This document shows positions 1-11,111 of a stretch of DNA of 64,000 bases, in pieces (the stretch's first letter is position 1; every line of letters begins with the position of its first letter). The DNA is taken from NCBI GenBank assembly GCA_035222895.1, contig JAVYIG010000171.1, positions 419,501 through 483,500 on the forward strand, in the 5' to 3' direction. The translations under genes were made by a program, and so were the position numbers. The DNA comes from Strongylocentrotus droebachiensis (lineage: Eukaryota; Echinodermata; Echinoidea; Camarodonta; Strongylocentrotidae). The notes under the pieces are model-generated. The model saw nothing but the letters and a program-made list of their open reading frames with translations, had not been told where the DNA came from and did no database searches.

Positions 1-357
1 AAAATCTAATCAGATCGTCTTCCTATGGTGATACATACTATCCTTAAGTTTGAAGTTTAAATCTCAAATGGTTCTTGAGATATCGCGCTAACAAACTCAA
101 TACAAGGAATTTCATAAGTTGACCTCTGTGACCTGTGACCTTTGACCTATGTACTCCAAAATCTAATCAGATCGTCTTCCTATGGTGATAAATACTATTC
201 CCGAGTCTTAAGTTTAAATCTTAAATGGTTCTTGAGATATTGTGATAACGGTCAAACGGGACGTACGGACGGACGGACGGACGTACGGACGTACGGACGT
301 ACGGACGGACAACCCGAAAACATGATGCCTCCGGCACCACCTTCGGTGGCGGAGGCA
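1..357. repeat. Dispersed repeat: 157-bp tandem duplication, GGAC/GTAC microsatellite and end hairpin
   Basis: A block starting AAAATCTAATCAGATCGTCT occurs at position 1 and again at 158, so the unit is about 157 bp. The second copy runs into a CGGACGGACGTACGGA-type microsatellite (about 256-310) and ends in a strong hairpin at 327-356 (GCCTCCG...CGGAGGC with inner CCACC/GGTGG). The layout suggests the end of a dispersed element. The open frame here is low-complexity and not a gene. Confidence 0.7.
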
Positions 358-388
358 TAAAAAGGACACAATATTACGTTAAAGTTGC

Positions 389-513
389 TCATGCGTGGGT
401 ATATAGAGGGCAGCACACTGACATATGCACGGGAACGTAATACCCGTTGGCTCAGTGCTATGTAGTGATCGCCAAGTTGCCTGCTTCACGAACGACTATA
501 TACCCACGCATGA
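389..513. repeat. Inverted repeat, 18-bp arms
   Basis: TCATGCGTGGGTATATAG at 389-406 is matched by its exact reverse complement at 496-513, around a spacer of about 90 bp. This looks like a small palindromic element. No coding content is seen between 357 and 789. Confidence 0.65.
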
Positions 514-789
514 ACATCTTTAATATCAGTGAAAATGCAACATATTTGACAAATAACATATTCCAGGACATGGATAAAGGTTGATCATGATAAGGATACA
601 TGTACATGTAGTAGGCCTATAAAGTCAGTTCTACAAATTAAATTTTTGGGGGTCCTTATGAGTCACATCCATTGTAAATCATTTAATCCTAAACATTAAA
701 TCAATGTAAGTCATAAATTAGTCTTTTCTTTAAATACAAGAATGAAACTAGAGGATTGCGTTTGAATACTACTGCCATAGCACACATAC

Positions 790-848
790 CTATTGGTGAC
801 AGCCACGAAACCATATCTGTGTTGGAATCCCAATAGTAGACAAATCCA
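790..848 (-). CDS. PQBP1: PQBP1 exon 3 (second half of the WW domain)
   Basis: A 59-nt exon after TATGTTCTTAG encodes SGFVYYWDSNTDMVSWLSPI and ends at ATAG|GTATGTG, phase 1. The next exon is not visible in positions 1-789, so it must lie outside the window. Confidence 0.9.
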
Positions 849-3848
849 CTAAGAACATAGGTAGAAAAGAAAGATCATGCTTAAGATCATCAAAGGATTA
901 TAATTTTTTCTTTGCAAGATATTTATCTGCAAAAATATACAATGACATTGTACAAAATAAAACATAGTAGGTTTTGGCATGCTTAGATTTATTTTGAAGA
1001 AGCCTGAAGTGAGGCCATATTATCTTTTCATCTCCGGTTAACCGATAGCTTATCTGATTTAAAGGTAATACAAAGTTTTGATATGGGGTCATGAATTTTG
1101 TTCAAATTAACATATTGGAAGCATATGCAATTCTACAATATTCAGTGATCGTTGTCGTGGTTGAAATCGAGTCTAAAGTTATGACATTGTAAATAATAAA
1201 CTCTTCATGTTGCATAGCTCCCTCTCTAGGTCAAGATATTAATTAAGCTATAAAACAATGTTTCCTCACTAAAATCGACCGATTAACTACTCCCATTTGG
1301 AAATTATATATCCTACATATTCTGAGATTTTAATGGTCGCAGCTACCATTGTACGGCCGTAGGCGCTATTTGAAATTTACCCAAATTTACCGGGAGCACC
1401 GGTAATTTTGTATATTCAATTTTTCTTGAAAGCAGAAGTGTTTTAGGGGCTAATTTTTTTAGTGCTTATAATACATTCACAGGGGTATCTAAATATATCA
1501 AAATTGTGAAGAATCACTATCCACCCAATTTTCAAAATTTCCCAAAACTTTGTATTACCTTTAATATTTGATTTCTCTCTAGGATAAGAAGAAGCTCTCC
1601 AGATTACATGTACTTCAAGTATCTAGTTCAAGAGAATCCACACTATTGACTTCACCTATCAGACTGCATAGGATCAGCTCCTTCAGATTACTGTAGCATT
1701 CATTCTCTTGTAATAGATATCAGTGCTGTAGTTAAGACCGGTATTTCCAAGACATCAAGTGAAAATATTACCTTCCATAGGTTTTATACATGTAACTTGG
1801 TCCGAGACCGAGACCGACGCCACACCCACTAAAATGTGGCCTCAAGGCCGGACTTCACTATAAAACTGCTATAACTACTTGTGTTTAACTTTCTCTGAAT
1901 TGGGTTTAATTTTTGTTAATGAAGTCAGAGCATGACCTATGACTGACCTTGGAGGATCTTTGACCTTCCACCAACCATGAGGTAAGCTATCGTTGTCAAT
2001 GATGATCTGTTCCTTGCTTAAATCAGGTTGGATATCACCAGAGTAGTCTGCTGCAATGATTTCTTCAGTGGGATCTACATAAGTTGAAGTGAAAAGTGTT
2101 TGTCATTTTACTTTTTTCTTGCTGTTGAGAAAATTCTAAGAAAATACAGAGCATAAAATCAGCTTGAACATCAAATTGGGAATAATTAGAGAAGCATATT
2201 GTAAAAGATGACAAAGACAATTGTTCATAGTTTGTTAACAACGTGGACATACATGAATGAACAACAAGAACCATAACTATTTCAAATTATCTAGCGCCCA
2301 GAACCAGGCTACATGGGTGTAAAAGCAGCTTTAAGAATGAAATCTCTTATCGATTTTTATTGTAAAAGTGCAGTGTTTTAGGGTTGACATATCCAATATC
2401 CCATGTTAAAACAGCCCTAGGGAACATACATCCTCCATAGGGCTAGTTCTTTTTCTTCTTCTTTTTCGCTATAAGCAGGGGTCACCATCTGTTGTATTCT
2501 CGTACTGATGTAGGTGCTGTGCAGGTGTATATAAAGTGTCACAATAAAAGGCCTACAAAGAACTAGGTGCAGCTAAAAGAACATCCGTAGCTTAACGAAG
2601 CTGGATCCCGAGTCCCTCTCTCTTAGGCGAAATAAAAAAATGTATATGTTTTCGCGTCCGTGCCTGCTTCCTTTTTTTTTTCCAATTCCAAAAAATGATA
2701 AAAATCTATAGAAAATTACAACAAATCCATCAGAAAATAAATACTTGCAAGTTTGTAGTTTTCTATATAATATAGACTCTCTCGGTTAATTTCTACATTG
2801 TATAGCTACTGTACAATTGCTAAAATGTCTTTGCATGAGTCTATTTATCTGCCGTGGCCTAGACTAAATGCTCTTTGATCTTGCCATTACCATTATTAAA
2901 ATTGGTAGATTGAATCTAAAATCATGACTGCGAGTGGTCCCTTGTGTAAAAGTGATCATGGTTCGTGAATGTGATCATGTGATCACCAATGTAGTTTTTA
3001 CATAAAGTCGTTTTAGCCGCAATATTCATCACACTCCCATTGTACGTTGACGATGGTAGCTAAATGAGAGAGAAAGAGAGGCTACAAAACCTTGATTGCA
3101 CCGGTACGTTCTGTGTAAATATTATCGCGGTAAATCAGCTGTTTTCTGTCACAGATTTAAAAAGATATGTTGTGTGAAGTGTAAAAGTGCACACATGGTG
3201 CTAACACTATTATAACAATGTAAATATGTTCAGCTCTTGTGTGGCTATAATTATCTCTTTTATTTGTAACATTTCATTTAAGGCGAACACACCAGGGATT
3301 GCCGGAAATCTTTAATGGCGGCCATCTTGAAAAAAAAGTTCAACTTCCACCATTTTTTTAAAAATCCACACGTGAAACCTTGTTTTCTTGCTCGGCCTCA
3401 AGGCTTGGCAGAGAGGTTCCAGAGCCTGGTGGCTCTCCAAGAACAAGAGAATGCTGCTATCATTTTAAAAATTAATTTTCTGAAGGCATACCAAATATCA
3501 GCTGAAGATATAAAAGAGTAACAACAAATGTATGAGAGATCCTGGTCAAAATGAGAGTGTGATACTGCAATGTTTTTCACAATGTACATTCCAATTTTCA
3601 CTCAACAGCATGAGATGCCAACAGGTTCAGAAACCAAATTTAATCAAATTAACACACACTTTCATAAAATTTTATCAGGGACTTGTACAACAACAAGAGA
3701 TAGATTTACAGGGACTTTTCAGACTGGTAAAATGTTAAAACTTCTTTAAAATAAAGTAAATGAATATACCATTTTCAAGATTAGTCGAGCCAGCTTTCAA
3801 GATCCCTCTCTTCTTCAAACGAGCAGCTAAAGCAGGTGGCAGAGACAT
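790..3848 (-). CDS. PQBP1: PQBP1 (polyglutamine-binding protein 1), 5' half; continues beyond the left edge
   Basis: Three minus-strand exons join in phase: 3848-3770 (79 nt), 2074-1948 (127 nt) and 848-790 (59 nt). They give the first 88 residues. The N-terminus MSLPPALAARLKKRGILK matches the conserved start of animal PQBP1. An acidic EEIIAADY segment follows (residues 30-37), then a WW domain (about 57-88) with W61, YYW at 73-75 and a second signature Trp at 84 (SWLSP). Every junction is GT-AG and the phases agree (1, then 2). In the known family, PQBP1 is a nuclear protein whose WW domain binds proline-rich spliceosomal partners and whose disordered C-terminus binds the U5 15-kDa protein; that C-terminal half lies off the window. 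TAG|TTCC at about 3884 may be the acceptor of a 5'UTR exon. Both introns are intact, and one carries a small inverted-repeat element. Confidence 0.92.
1059..1564. mobile_element. MITE with TTAAAGGTAATACAAAG ends (copy 1), in PQBP1 intron 2
   Basis: The element starts TTAAAGGTAATACAAAGTTT and ends with the inverse AAACTTTGTATTACCTTTAA. The interior has no coding potential. An inverted, diverged copy sits at 14652-15169 in the actin leader intron; they share the ACGGCCGTAGGCGCTATTTG core (inverse at about 14860-14880). The TTAA ends recall TTAA-targeting elements, but the family is not established. Confidence 0.75.
1948..2074 (-). CDS. PQBP1: PQBP1 exon 2 (acidic linker and first half of the WW domain)
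   Basis: The acceptor TTATGTAG lies before the ATCCC start; the donor is AAG|GTCAGT. The exon encodes DPTEEIIAADY, a linker, then LPHGWWKVKDPP, the first strand of the WW domain. It ends in phase 2. Confidence 0.92.
2075..3769 (-). other. PQBP1 intron 1, no further element recognised
   Basis: AT-rich intron sequence between the coding exons. At 3290-3332 it holds an ETS-like CCGGAAAT followed by GGCGGCCATCTTG, whose reverse complement fits a YY1-type CAAGATGGC. I see no other exon or repeat with clear borders. Confidence 0.6.
3770..3848 (-). CDS. PQBP1: PQBP1 exon 1 (residues 1-26 plus first base of codon 27)
   Basis: The ATG is at 3848-3846. It encodes the family-diagnostic ALAARLKKRGILK block and ends at a GTATAT donor, phase 1. 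It is too short to appear as a long open frame and was found by reading the reverse strand next to the big palindrome. Confidence 0.92.
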
Positions 3849-3950
3849 GTTAAGGTGTATTTTATTGGATGCTTAAGCTGGGAACTAGAAACAAAAATGA
3901 AGAAATAGGGTCTACATGTAAAAGTGACAAAAAAGTTGAATAAAATTACC

Positions 3951-4863
3951 TAGACCGAAAGCTTCAGTCTCTATAATCGTCGGTTGTTCCACTGAGACTA
4001 CGTCTGGCTCCACTAGATCTCCGGTTATAGAGACTGAACGATCGCCTATACCATCGTATGTTGAAGATATCACGGCTAGATTTTAGCCGCTAGGCCCCTC
4101 CCACAAACATGACAAACTTGCCACGGCCGTATTGTTATGCCCCCGAAATCCCCCAAAATGTCATTTTACCTCGTCCATATCCAATTTTAAATTAGGCCTA
4201 GGCTATAATACATCGGTTCCACTTACTAACTTGATTGAAATAATCCGTTTAATGGTCCCTTTTAAGGAAATTATGGGTCAAAATCGACATCCATGTTGAA
4301 AATCTTGCAAGCCGTGTTAAACTCTCGCTGTCGTCAATCTCATCCCTTCTAGTCTACGCCGAAGGCAAAATGATTATGAAGGAAAAACTGTGCGCCATCT
4401 ACACGTTCGTAATGGCGTTATCACAGTTTTTCCTTCATAATCATTTTGCCTTTGGCGTAGACTAGAAGGGATGAGATTGACGGCAGCGAGAGTTTAACAC
4501 GGCTTGCAAGATTTTCAACATGGATGTCGATTTTGACCCATAATTTCCTTAAAAGGGACCATTAAACGGATTATTTCAATCAAGTTAGTAAGTGGAACCG
4601 ATGTATTATAGCCTAGGCCTAATTTAAAATTGGATATGGACGAGGTAAAATGACATTTTGGGGGATTTTGGGGGCATAACAATACGGCCGTGGCAAGTTT
4701 GTCATGTTTGTGGGAGGGGCCTAGCGGCTAAAATCTAGCCGTGATATCTTCAACATACGATGGTATAGGCGATCGGTCAGTCTCTATAACCGGAGGTCTA
4801 GTGGAGCCAGACGTAGTCTCAGTGGAACAACCGACGATTATAGAGACTGAAGCTTTCGGTCTA
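3951..4863. mobile_element. 913-bp near-perfect palindrome (foldback transposon) with 9-bp target duplication
   Basis: Two arms of about 440 bp are inverted copies with only a handful of mismatches, around a short loop (about 4399-4425, CGCCATCTACACG...). The ends are TAGACCGAAAGC and GCTTTCGGTCTA. AAAATTACC flanks both sides exactly (3942-3950 and 4864-4872), a 9-bp target duplication. Long terminal repeats with 9-bp duplications are typical of Mutator-like elements, so a non-autonomous Mutator-type foldback is my best guess. It ends about 100 bp upstream of the PQBP1 start codon. No transposase is present. Confidence 0.88.
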
Positions 4864-4872
4864 AAAATTACC

Positions 4873-5860
4873 ATAATAAAATTCCACCAATACTGAATCT
4901 GGGCGAGGCGTTTTGAAAATGAAAGACTATTTGTACATTGATACATTACAAATGCAAATTTTAGATTCATCACTAAAAACTGATAAATACTAAATAACTA
5001 AATTAGCATAGAAATAGACCTCTAGATCTAGACCTAGAGGTCTATGGTGAAGAAGAAAAATTTAAAAAAAGAAGCAGGAGAAGATGAAGATGAAGAAGAA
5101 GAGGAGGAAGAAAATGATGATGAAGAAGAAGAGGAAGAAGAAAAAGGAGAGGAAGAAAAAGCAGAAGGAGGAGGAGGAGGAGGAAATAATGAGGAAGAAG
5201 AGGAGAAGATGATAAGAAAAAGAAACGGAGAGAAGAACATCACTTGACAAAACCTCTAACACCACAGCCAGCAACAAAATAAATAGATGGGACTGTTCGT
5301 CAATCACTCAATGCCAATGGGGTCGAGTCTGCAACTTTCGTAATTCAATAACATCTTGGAACTAACGTTTATCCCTGCTAGATTACTCACAAACATATTT
5401 CAACACGATATTATGCACTCGTTTCAAAACAATTATGAAAACGTCATACATACAAAGTCTCACGAACTCGATCGTCCACGCGTACTCCAGACAATCCTAC
5501 CGAAAAGATAAAACAAGTTTTAGTCATATGAGTGCAGTGCGTACAAACCAGTATGTTATTTTACGTAGGATAGGATGGGCACAGTTCCTTGGGGGGGGGG
5601 GGGGTATAATTAAAATGACATTTATTAGCACAGTTTGAACTATTTTAGGCAATTGATGATCGAAGTAATTTAAAAAAGAGGGGTGCAATCTCATCTCTTC
5701 TTGTATTAATCTTCTACTATACCAGGCTGTTTAAAAAAAAAAAACACTTATAGACTAGGTCTAGATTCTAGATCTATTTCATACTTTTTCTGCTGACCAG
5801 GGTGAAATTGATGTAAATGAAGTGAATGGTGCACTGCTAACAAACTTACAATTAATTCAA
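4873..5860. other. Intergenic stretch with purine microsatellite
   Basis: Contains a GAA/GAG-type homopurine microsatellite (5044-5232), a 13-base G run near 5590 and otherwise AT-rich sequence. The acidic and serine-rich open frames here are products of the microsatellite. No gene is supported. Confidence 0.7.
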
Positions 5861-5908
5861 TGAAAACTAATTTCATGTTAATATGTAGTAGGAGGAAAAA
5901 AAATAGGT

Positions 5909-6434
5909 ATAAATGGTAAACTAAAAATCGCTGGCGAGGAAATTAAAGAGGATGATGTTGCCACTCTTGTTGGGGTTCACATTGATAGACATTTGTCTTG
6001 GAATAGTCATATTCGTTTTGTAAATCAGTGTATTAGAAAGAACGTTGGAGTGCTATTTAGATTGCGATATTTTGTTCCTAGCCGTACTCTGATATTATTA
6101 TATAAAGCATTTATACAACCACACATTTCTTACGGAATAGAGGTAAGGGGAAGCCTAAGAACTATATACACAGAAAATTGCAGTTCGTGCCATAACATTA
6201 AGTGAATGGAGAACTCCTTCAGATCCATTATTTAAAAGATTGCGAATTCTAAATATGTATAATTTACATGATTTATCAATTTCTACTTTGATCTAGTCAA
6301 TGGCAATTTGCCTCATATTTTGATAGAGTACTGTGACATTATAGAACATAGCTATTCCACAAGACAAAAAGAAGATGGACAATTACGTCTTCCAAAATTA
6401 AGAACGACACAAGGTCAATTTTCATTGTCTTTTG
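5909..6434 (+). pseudogene. Non-LTR retrotransposon remnant (post-RT C-terminus of ORF2)
   Basis: Reads in pieces as a CR1/jockey-like ORF2 C-terminus: ING-KLKIAGEEI, LVGVHIDRHLSWNSHI, then LLYKAFIQPHISYGIEV and LRILNMYNLHDLSI, the last parts needing frame changes. The catalytic RT core is absent, so this is a 5'-truncated, decayed 3' copy. It is followed at 6435-6610 by a short G-run repeat whose end reads GTACGCCCCTG. Confidence 0.8.
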
Positions 6435-6829
6435 TGGGGTAGGAGCACATTTTTGTTTTTTGTCCCGGAAATTTGGAAATTTGACCGACCGATATTTCGT
6501 TCAGTTTGGGGAGGGGTAAGGTCACTTTTTTGGTCACTTTTTTAAATTGAGGGGGGGGGGGGGGGTCTTCCAAAACACACACATAAAAACTGTGTACGCC
6601 CCTGACCCCAGTGCATTTTAGATAATCGTTTAATGTATCTCTTACAGTCAACATATTATAATGATAATGACGACGCTAATAAGTAATAGAGAACACCCCC
6701 TCATCGCTTATGATTCTCATTGTGTCATATGTGTTGCCAGGGGCGTCGCCAAAGGGGGGGGGTGTGGGGGGTGCGACACCCCCCCCCCACCTGTCAGGAT
6801 ATTGTCGGTAAAATTGCGCTGCTGTCGGG

Positions 6830-7205
6830 AAAAAGAGAAAAGGGGGAGGGAAAAAAGAGCGGGAAAAAAAGAGAGGGAAAAAAAGAGAGGGAAAAAAAGA
6901 GAGGAAAAAAACGAGAGGGAAAAAAGGAGAGGGAAAAAAGAGAGGGAAAGGAAAAGAAAAGAAAGAAAGGAAAGGAAAGGAAAGAAAGGAAAAGAAAGGA
7001 AAGAAAAGAGAAGAAAGAAATAGAAAAAAAGAAAAAAAGGGAGGAGAGGAAAAAAAGGAAAAGAAAGAAAAGGAAAAAACAGGAAAAAAGAGTGAAAGGG
7101 AAACAAAAGAAACGGGGGATGAAAGAGAGGAGAGAGAGAGGGGAGGTAAGAGTCTGAGGGAGGAGGAGTGGGAGTGAAAGAGAGAAGGGGGTTGTTGGGT
7201 GGAGT
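6830..7205 (+). repeat. Long homopurine (G/A) tract inside element A
   Basis: About 370 bases almost wholly of A and G (GGGAAAAAAAGAGAGG-type). The matching tract in the second outer element is at about 43440-43750. The long Lys/Glu/Arg and Ser/Phe frames here are compositional artefacts. Confidence 0.9.
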
Positions 7206-7339
7206 CGTCTCGTCGAGGGAGCAAAAAAAGACACGGGTAAATATGTTGCTGTGTCGGTATTCTTGCTCGATCCTCGTGTACTATATCAATGCAGAAGTTT
7301 GAAGTCGGTGAGATGTATATTGTCGGTCGGCCGACAAGT

Positions 7340-8935
7340 TTTTTTCCCTACGAACTATCAGAGGTTTAAAATTTTCGGGGAAACTAAATTCAAACAAGGT
7401 TTAAGAGTCAACAACGGTACGACGAATCGTCTTCCTTTCTCTAATAATTTAAGGAAACGTCAAAGCTTCCGCGCTTCGCGCGAGAGTGGAAAAATGAATT
7501 CAGACAAATAGGGCTTATTGAAAGTCGAAAACGGTGCAACGAAGCGTGTTCTTTCTCTAATAATTTGAGGAAACGTCAAAGCTTTCGCGCTCCGCGCGAG
7601 AGTGGGAAACTGATTTCAGATGAATAGGGCTTAATAAGATTCGAAAACGGTACGAGGAATCGTCTTCCTTTCTCTATATTGTGATGAAACGCCAAAAATT
7701 TTCATTTAGACGAGTCGAGAACGGTACAACGAATCGTGTTCTTTCTCTAATAATTTAAGGAAACGTCAAAGCTTCCGCGCTTTGCGCGAGAGGGGGAAAC
7801 TGAATTTAGACAAAAATTTATAGGGCTTATTTTGAGTAGAAAACGGTACAACGAATCGTGTTCGTTCTCTAATAAATTGAGGAAACGTCAAAGCTTTCGC
7901 GCTTCGCGCGAGAGGGGGAAGCTGAATTCAGATGAATAGGGCTAAATAAGATTCGAAAAAAGGTACGAGGAATCGTCTTCCTTTCTCTATTGTGATGAAA
8001 CGCCAAAAATTCCGCGCTTTGCGCGGAAGGAGAAAACTCCATTTAGACGAGTCGAGAACGGTACAACGAATCGTCTTCTTTCTCTAATAATTTAAGGAAA
8101 CGTCAAAGCTTCCGCGCTTCGCGCGAGAGGGGGAAACTGAATTCAGACAAAATGTATAGGGCTTATTTAGAGTTGGAAACAGTACAACGAATCGTGTTCT
8201 TTCTCTAATAATTTAAGGAAACGTCAAAGGTTCTGCGCTTCGCGCGAGAGGGGGAAACTGAATTCAGACAAAATTTATAGGGCTTATTTAGAGTAGAAAA
8301 CGGTACAACGAATCGTGTTCTTTCTCTTAAAGAAACGTCCAAGCTTTCGCGCTTCGCGCGAGAGGGGGAAGCTGAAGTCAGATGAATCGGGCTAAATAAG
8401 ATTCGAAAAAGGTACGAGGAATCGTCTTCCTTTCTCTATTGTGATGAAACGCCAAAAATTCCGCGCTTTGCGCGGAAGGGGGAAACTCCATTTAGACGAG
8501 TCGAGAACGGTACAACGAATCGTGTTCTTTCTCTAATAATTTAAGGAAACGTCAAAGCTTCCGCGCTTCGCGCGAGAGGGGGAAACTGAATTCAGACAAA
8601 ATTAATAGGGCTTATTTAGAGTCGAAAACGGTACAACGAATCGTGTTCTTTCTCTAATGATATGAGGAAACGTCAAAGCTTTCGCGCTTCGCGAGGGAGG
8701 GGGAAACTTCATTCAGATAAGGATTAAGAGTCGAGAACAGTACACCGAATCGTCTGATTTTTCTTATAATTTATTGAAACGTCAAAGCTTCCGCCCTTTG
8801 CGCGGGAGGGGGGGGGGAACTGAATTCAGAAAAGGATAAACAGTCGAGAATGGTACAGCAATCGTCTCCTTTTTTATAATAATTTAATGAAACGTCAAAG
8901 CTTTCGCGCTTCGCACGGGAGGCCCATCACCCACA
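7340..8935 (+). repeat. Tandem array A, about 13 units of 105-125 bp, each with a CGCGC-NNN-GCGCG hairpin
   Basis: Each unit reads roughly: (G)AACGGTACAACGAATCGT, a CTTTCTCTAATAATTTAA block, AAACGTCAAAGCTT, a CGCGCTTCGCGCG-type palindrome, GAGGGGGAAACTGAATTCAG. The palindrome stem is kept while its central three bases vary (TTC, TTT, TCC). The array lies entirely inside element A. Confidence 0.9.
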
Positions 8936-9238
8936 CCCCCCTAATGAGTGCGCTTTTAAGTGATTCTCTTGCTCACTACCGCCCCTCCCTAAAATAAGAT
9001 CCTAGCTCCGCGCCTGCATTAAAATATATAGCTATGATGCTGACTAAATTGAAGAAATAATTCGTATATTTATTTCGTCGAGGAAAATGAACATTTTAAT
9101 TTAGCCTTCGGCCCCAGGTTTATAGGGTTGAATTTGTAGATATTGGACATTTAATTTTGTCGGTAATTGGTGGCTAGTTTTGTCGGTAATCATTGACCTC
9201 TACACCCCCCCACTGAAAAAGGTCTAGCGACGCCCCTG

Positions 9239-10036
9239 TGTGTTGCCTCATCCAATGAAATGTTTTATTTAAGATTTATCAAGTTGTCCCCAAGTTACTG
9301 TTAATAGTTAAATCTTTGAAAAGCATTTTTTTAGTAATTTGTCACCTTATTTATGTCATTTTCCTTCATTTCTCCCCTCGCTCTCACATTTTGTTTGCCG
9401 TTCGAATGCCACTGGTAAAAAAAAAATACGGTGACGTCATCGCCAAGAGCCAGGGTTGTCGATAGAACAGTAGGTGACGGAGACATAGACAATATTTTGT
9501 AGTTGTTTTGAAGAGATTATTAATCTCTAAAGCTACAGCTTGAGTTCTTCCAATGCAGCATATTCACTCTTCAGATTTTTCAAAGTTATTTTTGGTAAAT
9601 TGTATTAATGGTATTATCTGAGGCAGGCGCGTACGCAGGATTTTTTTCGACCAGCTTATACATTTGCTATAGGCTATAGCTGACACCTGTCTCGCAATAA
9701 ACAGATGACATATCTGTACACCCTACTTTCTTCACAGTGTTTTTGACAATATTTTGAAATGATATTCTGAAAAAGCACCCTGGCATGACAAACAACCCTG
9801 TTTTCCAGGTATGCAGTCGTCATTCAACTCTTAGTCACCCGGGACGCATTATTTTTTTGTGCGGCACAGATTGGGGATAGGTGCGTGTTGAGCCGATGGA
9901 AAAGTTTAGGGTTAGGGTTAGGGTTAGGGTTAGGGTTAAATCAAGACCTCTTTACAAAAAAAGCCCCAATCTGTGCCGCAGAAGAAAATGACGCACCCGG
10001 GACGGGGTATTCGGTGGCTGCTAAGGGAAATGGACC
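9239..10036. other. Intergenic segment between two hAT-like elements
   Basis: Unique-looking sequence. It contains an orphan hAT-like left end (CAGGCGCGTACGCAGG at about 9625) without a recognisable partner, and the telomere-motif hairpin annotated separately. No gene is seen. Confidence 0.6.
9838..10001. repeat. Hairpin enclosing five TTAGGG telomere-type units
   Basis: Five perfect TTAGGG units stand at 9906-9935. They are flanked by inverted arms at 9838-9876 and 9964-10001 that share GCGGCACAGATTGGGG and CCCGGG. The interstitial telomeric motif thus sits in the loop of a hairpin of about 164 bp. Confidence 0.85.
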
Positions 10037-10189
10037 TGCTAAATCAGGCGCGGATCCAGGATTTCTTAGGGGGGGGGGGGGGGCCCAAATTTGAAATTAT
10101 GCGAGCCAAATATTGGTACGTAATGGTGACCAACAGTGACGTAATGCGGGGAGGGGGTCGGTGCAGGGAGGGGCGAGTATCCCCCGTCC

Positions 10190-11035
10190 TCCTCCGCGAA
10201 CGCGGAAGTTTTGACGTTTCATTAAATTTAAATTAGATTCGTTGTACCGTTCTCAAAAATAATTCTCGTCTGAATTTAGTTTTTCCCCTCCCGCGCGAAG
10301 CGCGGAAAATTTTACGATTTATTAAATTATTACGATTCTTTAGAGAGTTCTCGACTCTTAATCCTCGTCTGAATTCAGCCCCCCCGCCTCTCCCGCGCAA
10401 AGCGCGGAAGCTTTTACGTTTCATTAAATCATTCGAAAGAAGACGATTCGTTGTACAGTTCTCGACTCTTAATCCTCGTCCGAATTCAGGTCCCCCCCCC
10501 CTTCCCGCGCGAAACGCGGAAGCTTTTAAGTTTCATAAGATTATGAGAGAAAGAAGACGATTGGCTGTACAGTTCTCGACTCTTAATCCTCGTCTGAATT
10601 CAGTTCCCCCCCCCCCCCTCCCGCGCTAAGCGCGGAAGTTTTTAATTTTCATTAAATCATTAGAGAAAGAAGACGATTTGTTGTACCGTTCTCGAAAATA
10701 ATCCTCGTCGGAATTTAGTTTTCCCTCCATCCCGCGCGAAGCGCGGAAGCTTTTACGTTTCATTAAAGATTCGTATTACCGTTCTCGCCTCCGAATCCTC
10801 GTCTGAATTCAGGTTCCCCACTCCCGCGCTCCGCGCGGAAGCTTTGACGTTTCACAAGATTATGAGAAAAAGAAGACGATTCGCTGTACCGTTCTCGATT
10901 CTTAATCCTTGTCTGAATTCAGTCCCCCCCCCCCCCTCCTGAGCGAAGCTTTGACGTTTCATTAAATTATTAGAGAAATAAGACGATGCGTTGTACCGTT
11001 CTCTATACTCTTACTCCTTTTTGGTGTTCTTTGTC
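10190..11035 (-). repeat. Tandem array B, about 8 units, inverse of array A
   Basis: Units read CCCGCGCGAAGCGCGGAAGC, then TTTACGTTTCATTAAAT, then AGAAGACGATTCGTTGTACC and TTCTCGACTCTTAATCC. The centre of the palindrome varies (GAA, AAA, TAA, TCC). Runs of C separate the units. Confidence 0.88.
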
Positions 11036-11111
11036 TGCTCCTTTTTCTTCCTACGTCCTCTTCCGATTTAGAGGGACCGCCCCCCCCCCCCCCCTCTGGC
11101 TACGCGCCTGC

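Larger units (their letters stand above)
6738..9238. mobile_element. hAT-like non-autonomous element A, 2.5 kb, with 8-bp target duplication
   Basis: Starts CAGGGGCGTCGCC and ends GCGACGCCCCTG. TGTGTTGC flanks both sides (6730-6737 and 9239-9246). The CAGGG-type ends and 8-bp duplication fit the hAT superfamily. Order inside: a C/G hairpin close to the left end, a homopurine tract (about 6830-7200), a tandem hairpin-bearing array (about 7340-8930), then a unique right part with repeated TGTCGGTAA. There is no transposase frame. Confidence 0.85.

Noticed and set aside
5034..5307. Acidic (Glu/Asp-rich) open frame
   Set aside because: Produced by a GAA/GAG microsatellite; the other strand gives an equally long poly-Ser frame.
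6676..7234. Ser/Phe-rich and Lys/Glu-rich open frames on both strands
   Set aside because: They are translations of the homopurine tract of element A; the same happens at 43107-43958.
7340..8935. Possible CRISPR-like array (regular repeats with spacers)
   Set aside because: Units are repeated over their whole length with no unique spacers, and the host is a eukaryote; it is a minisatellite inside a transposon.
9885..10236. Open frames containing LGLGLGLG
   Set aside because: A translation of the TTAGGG units and the transposon end.
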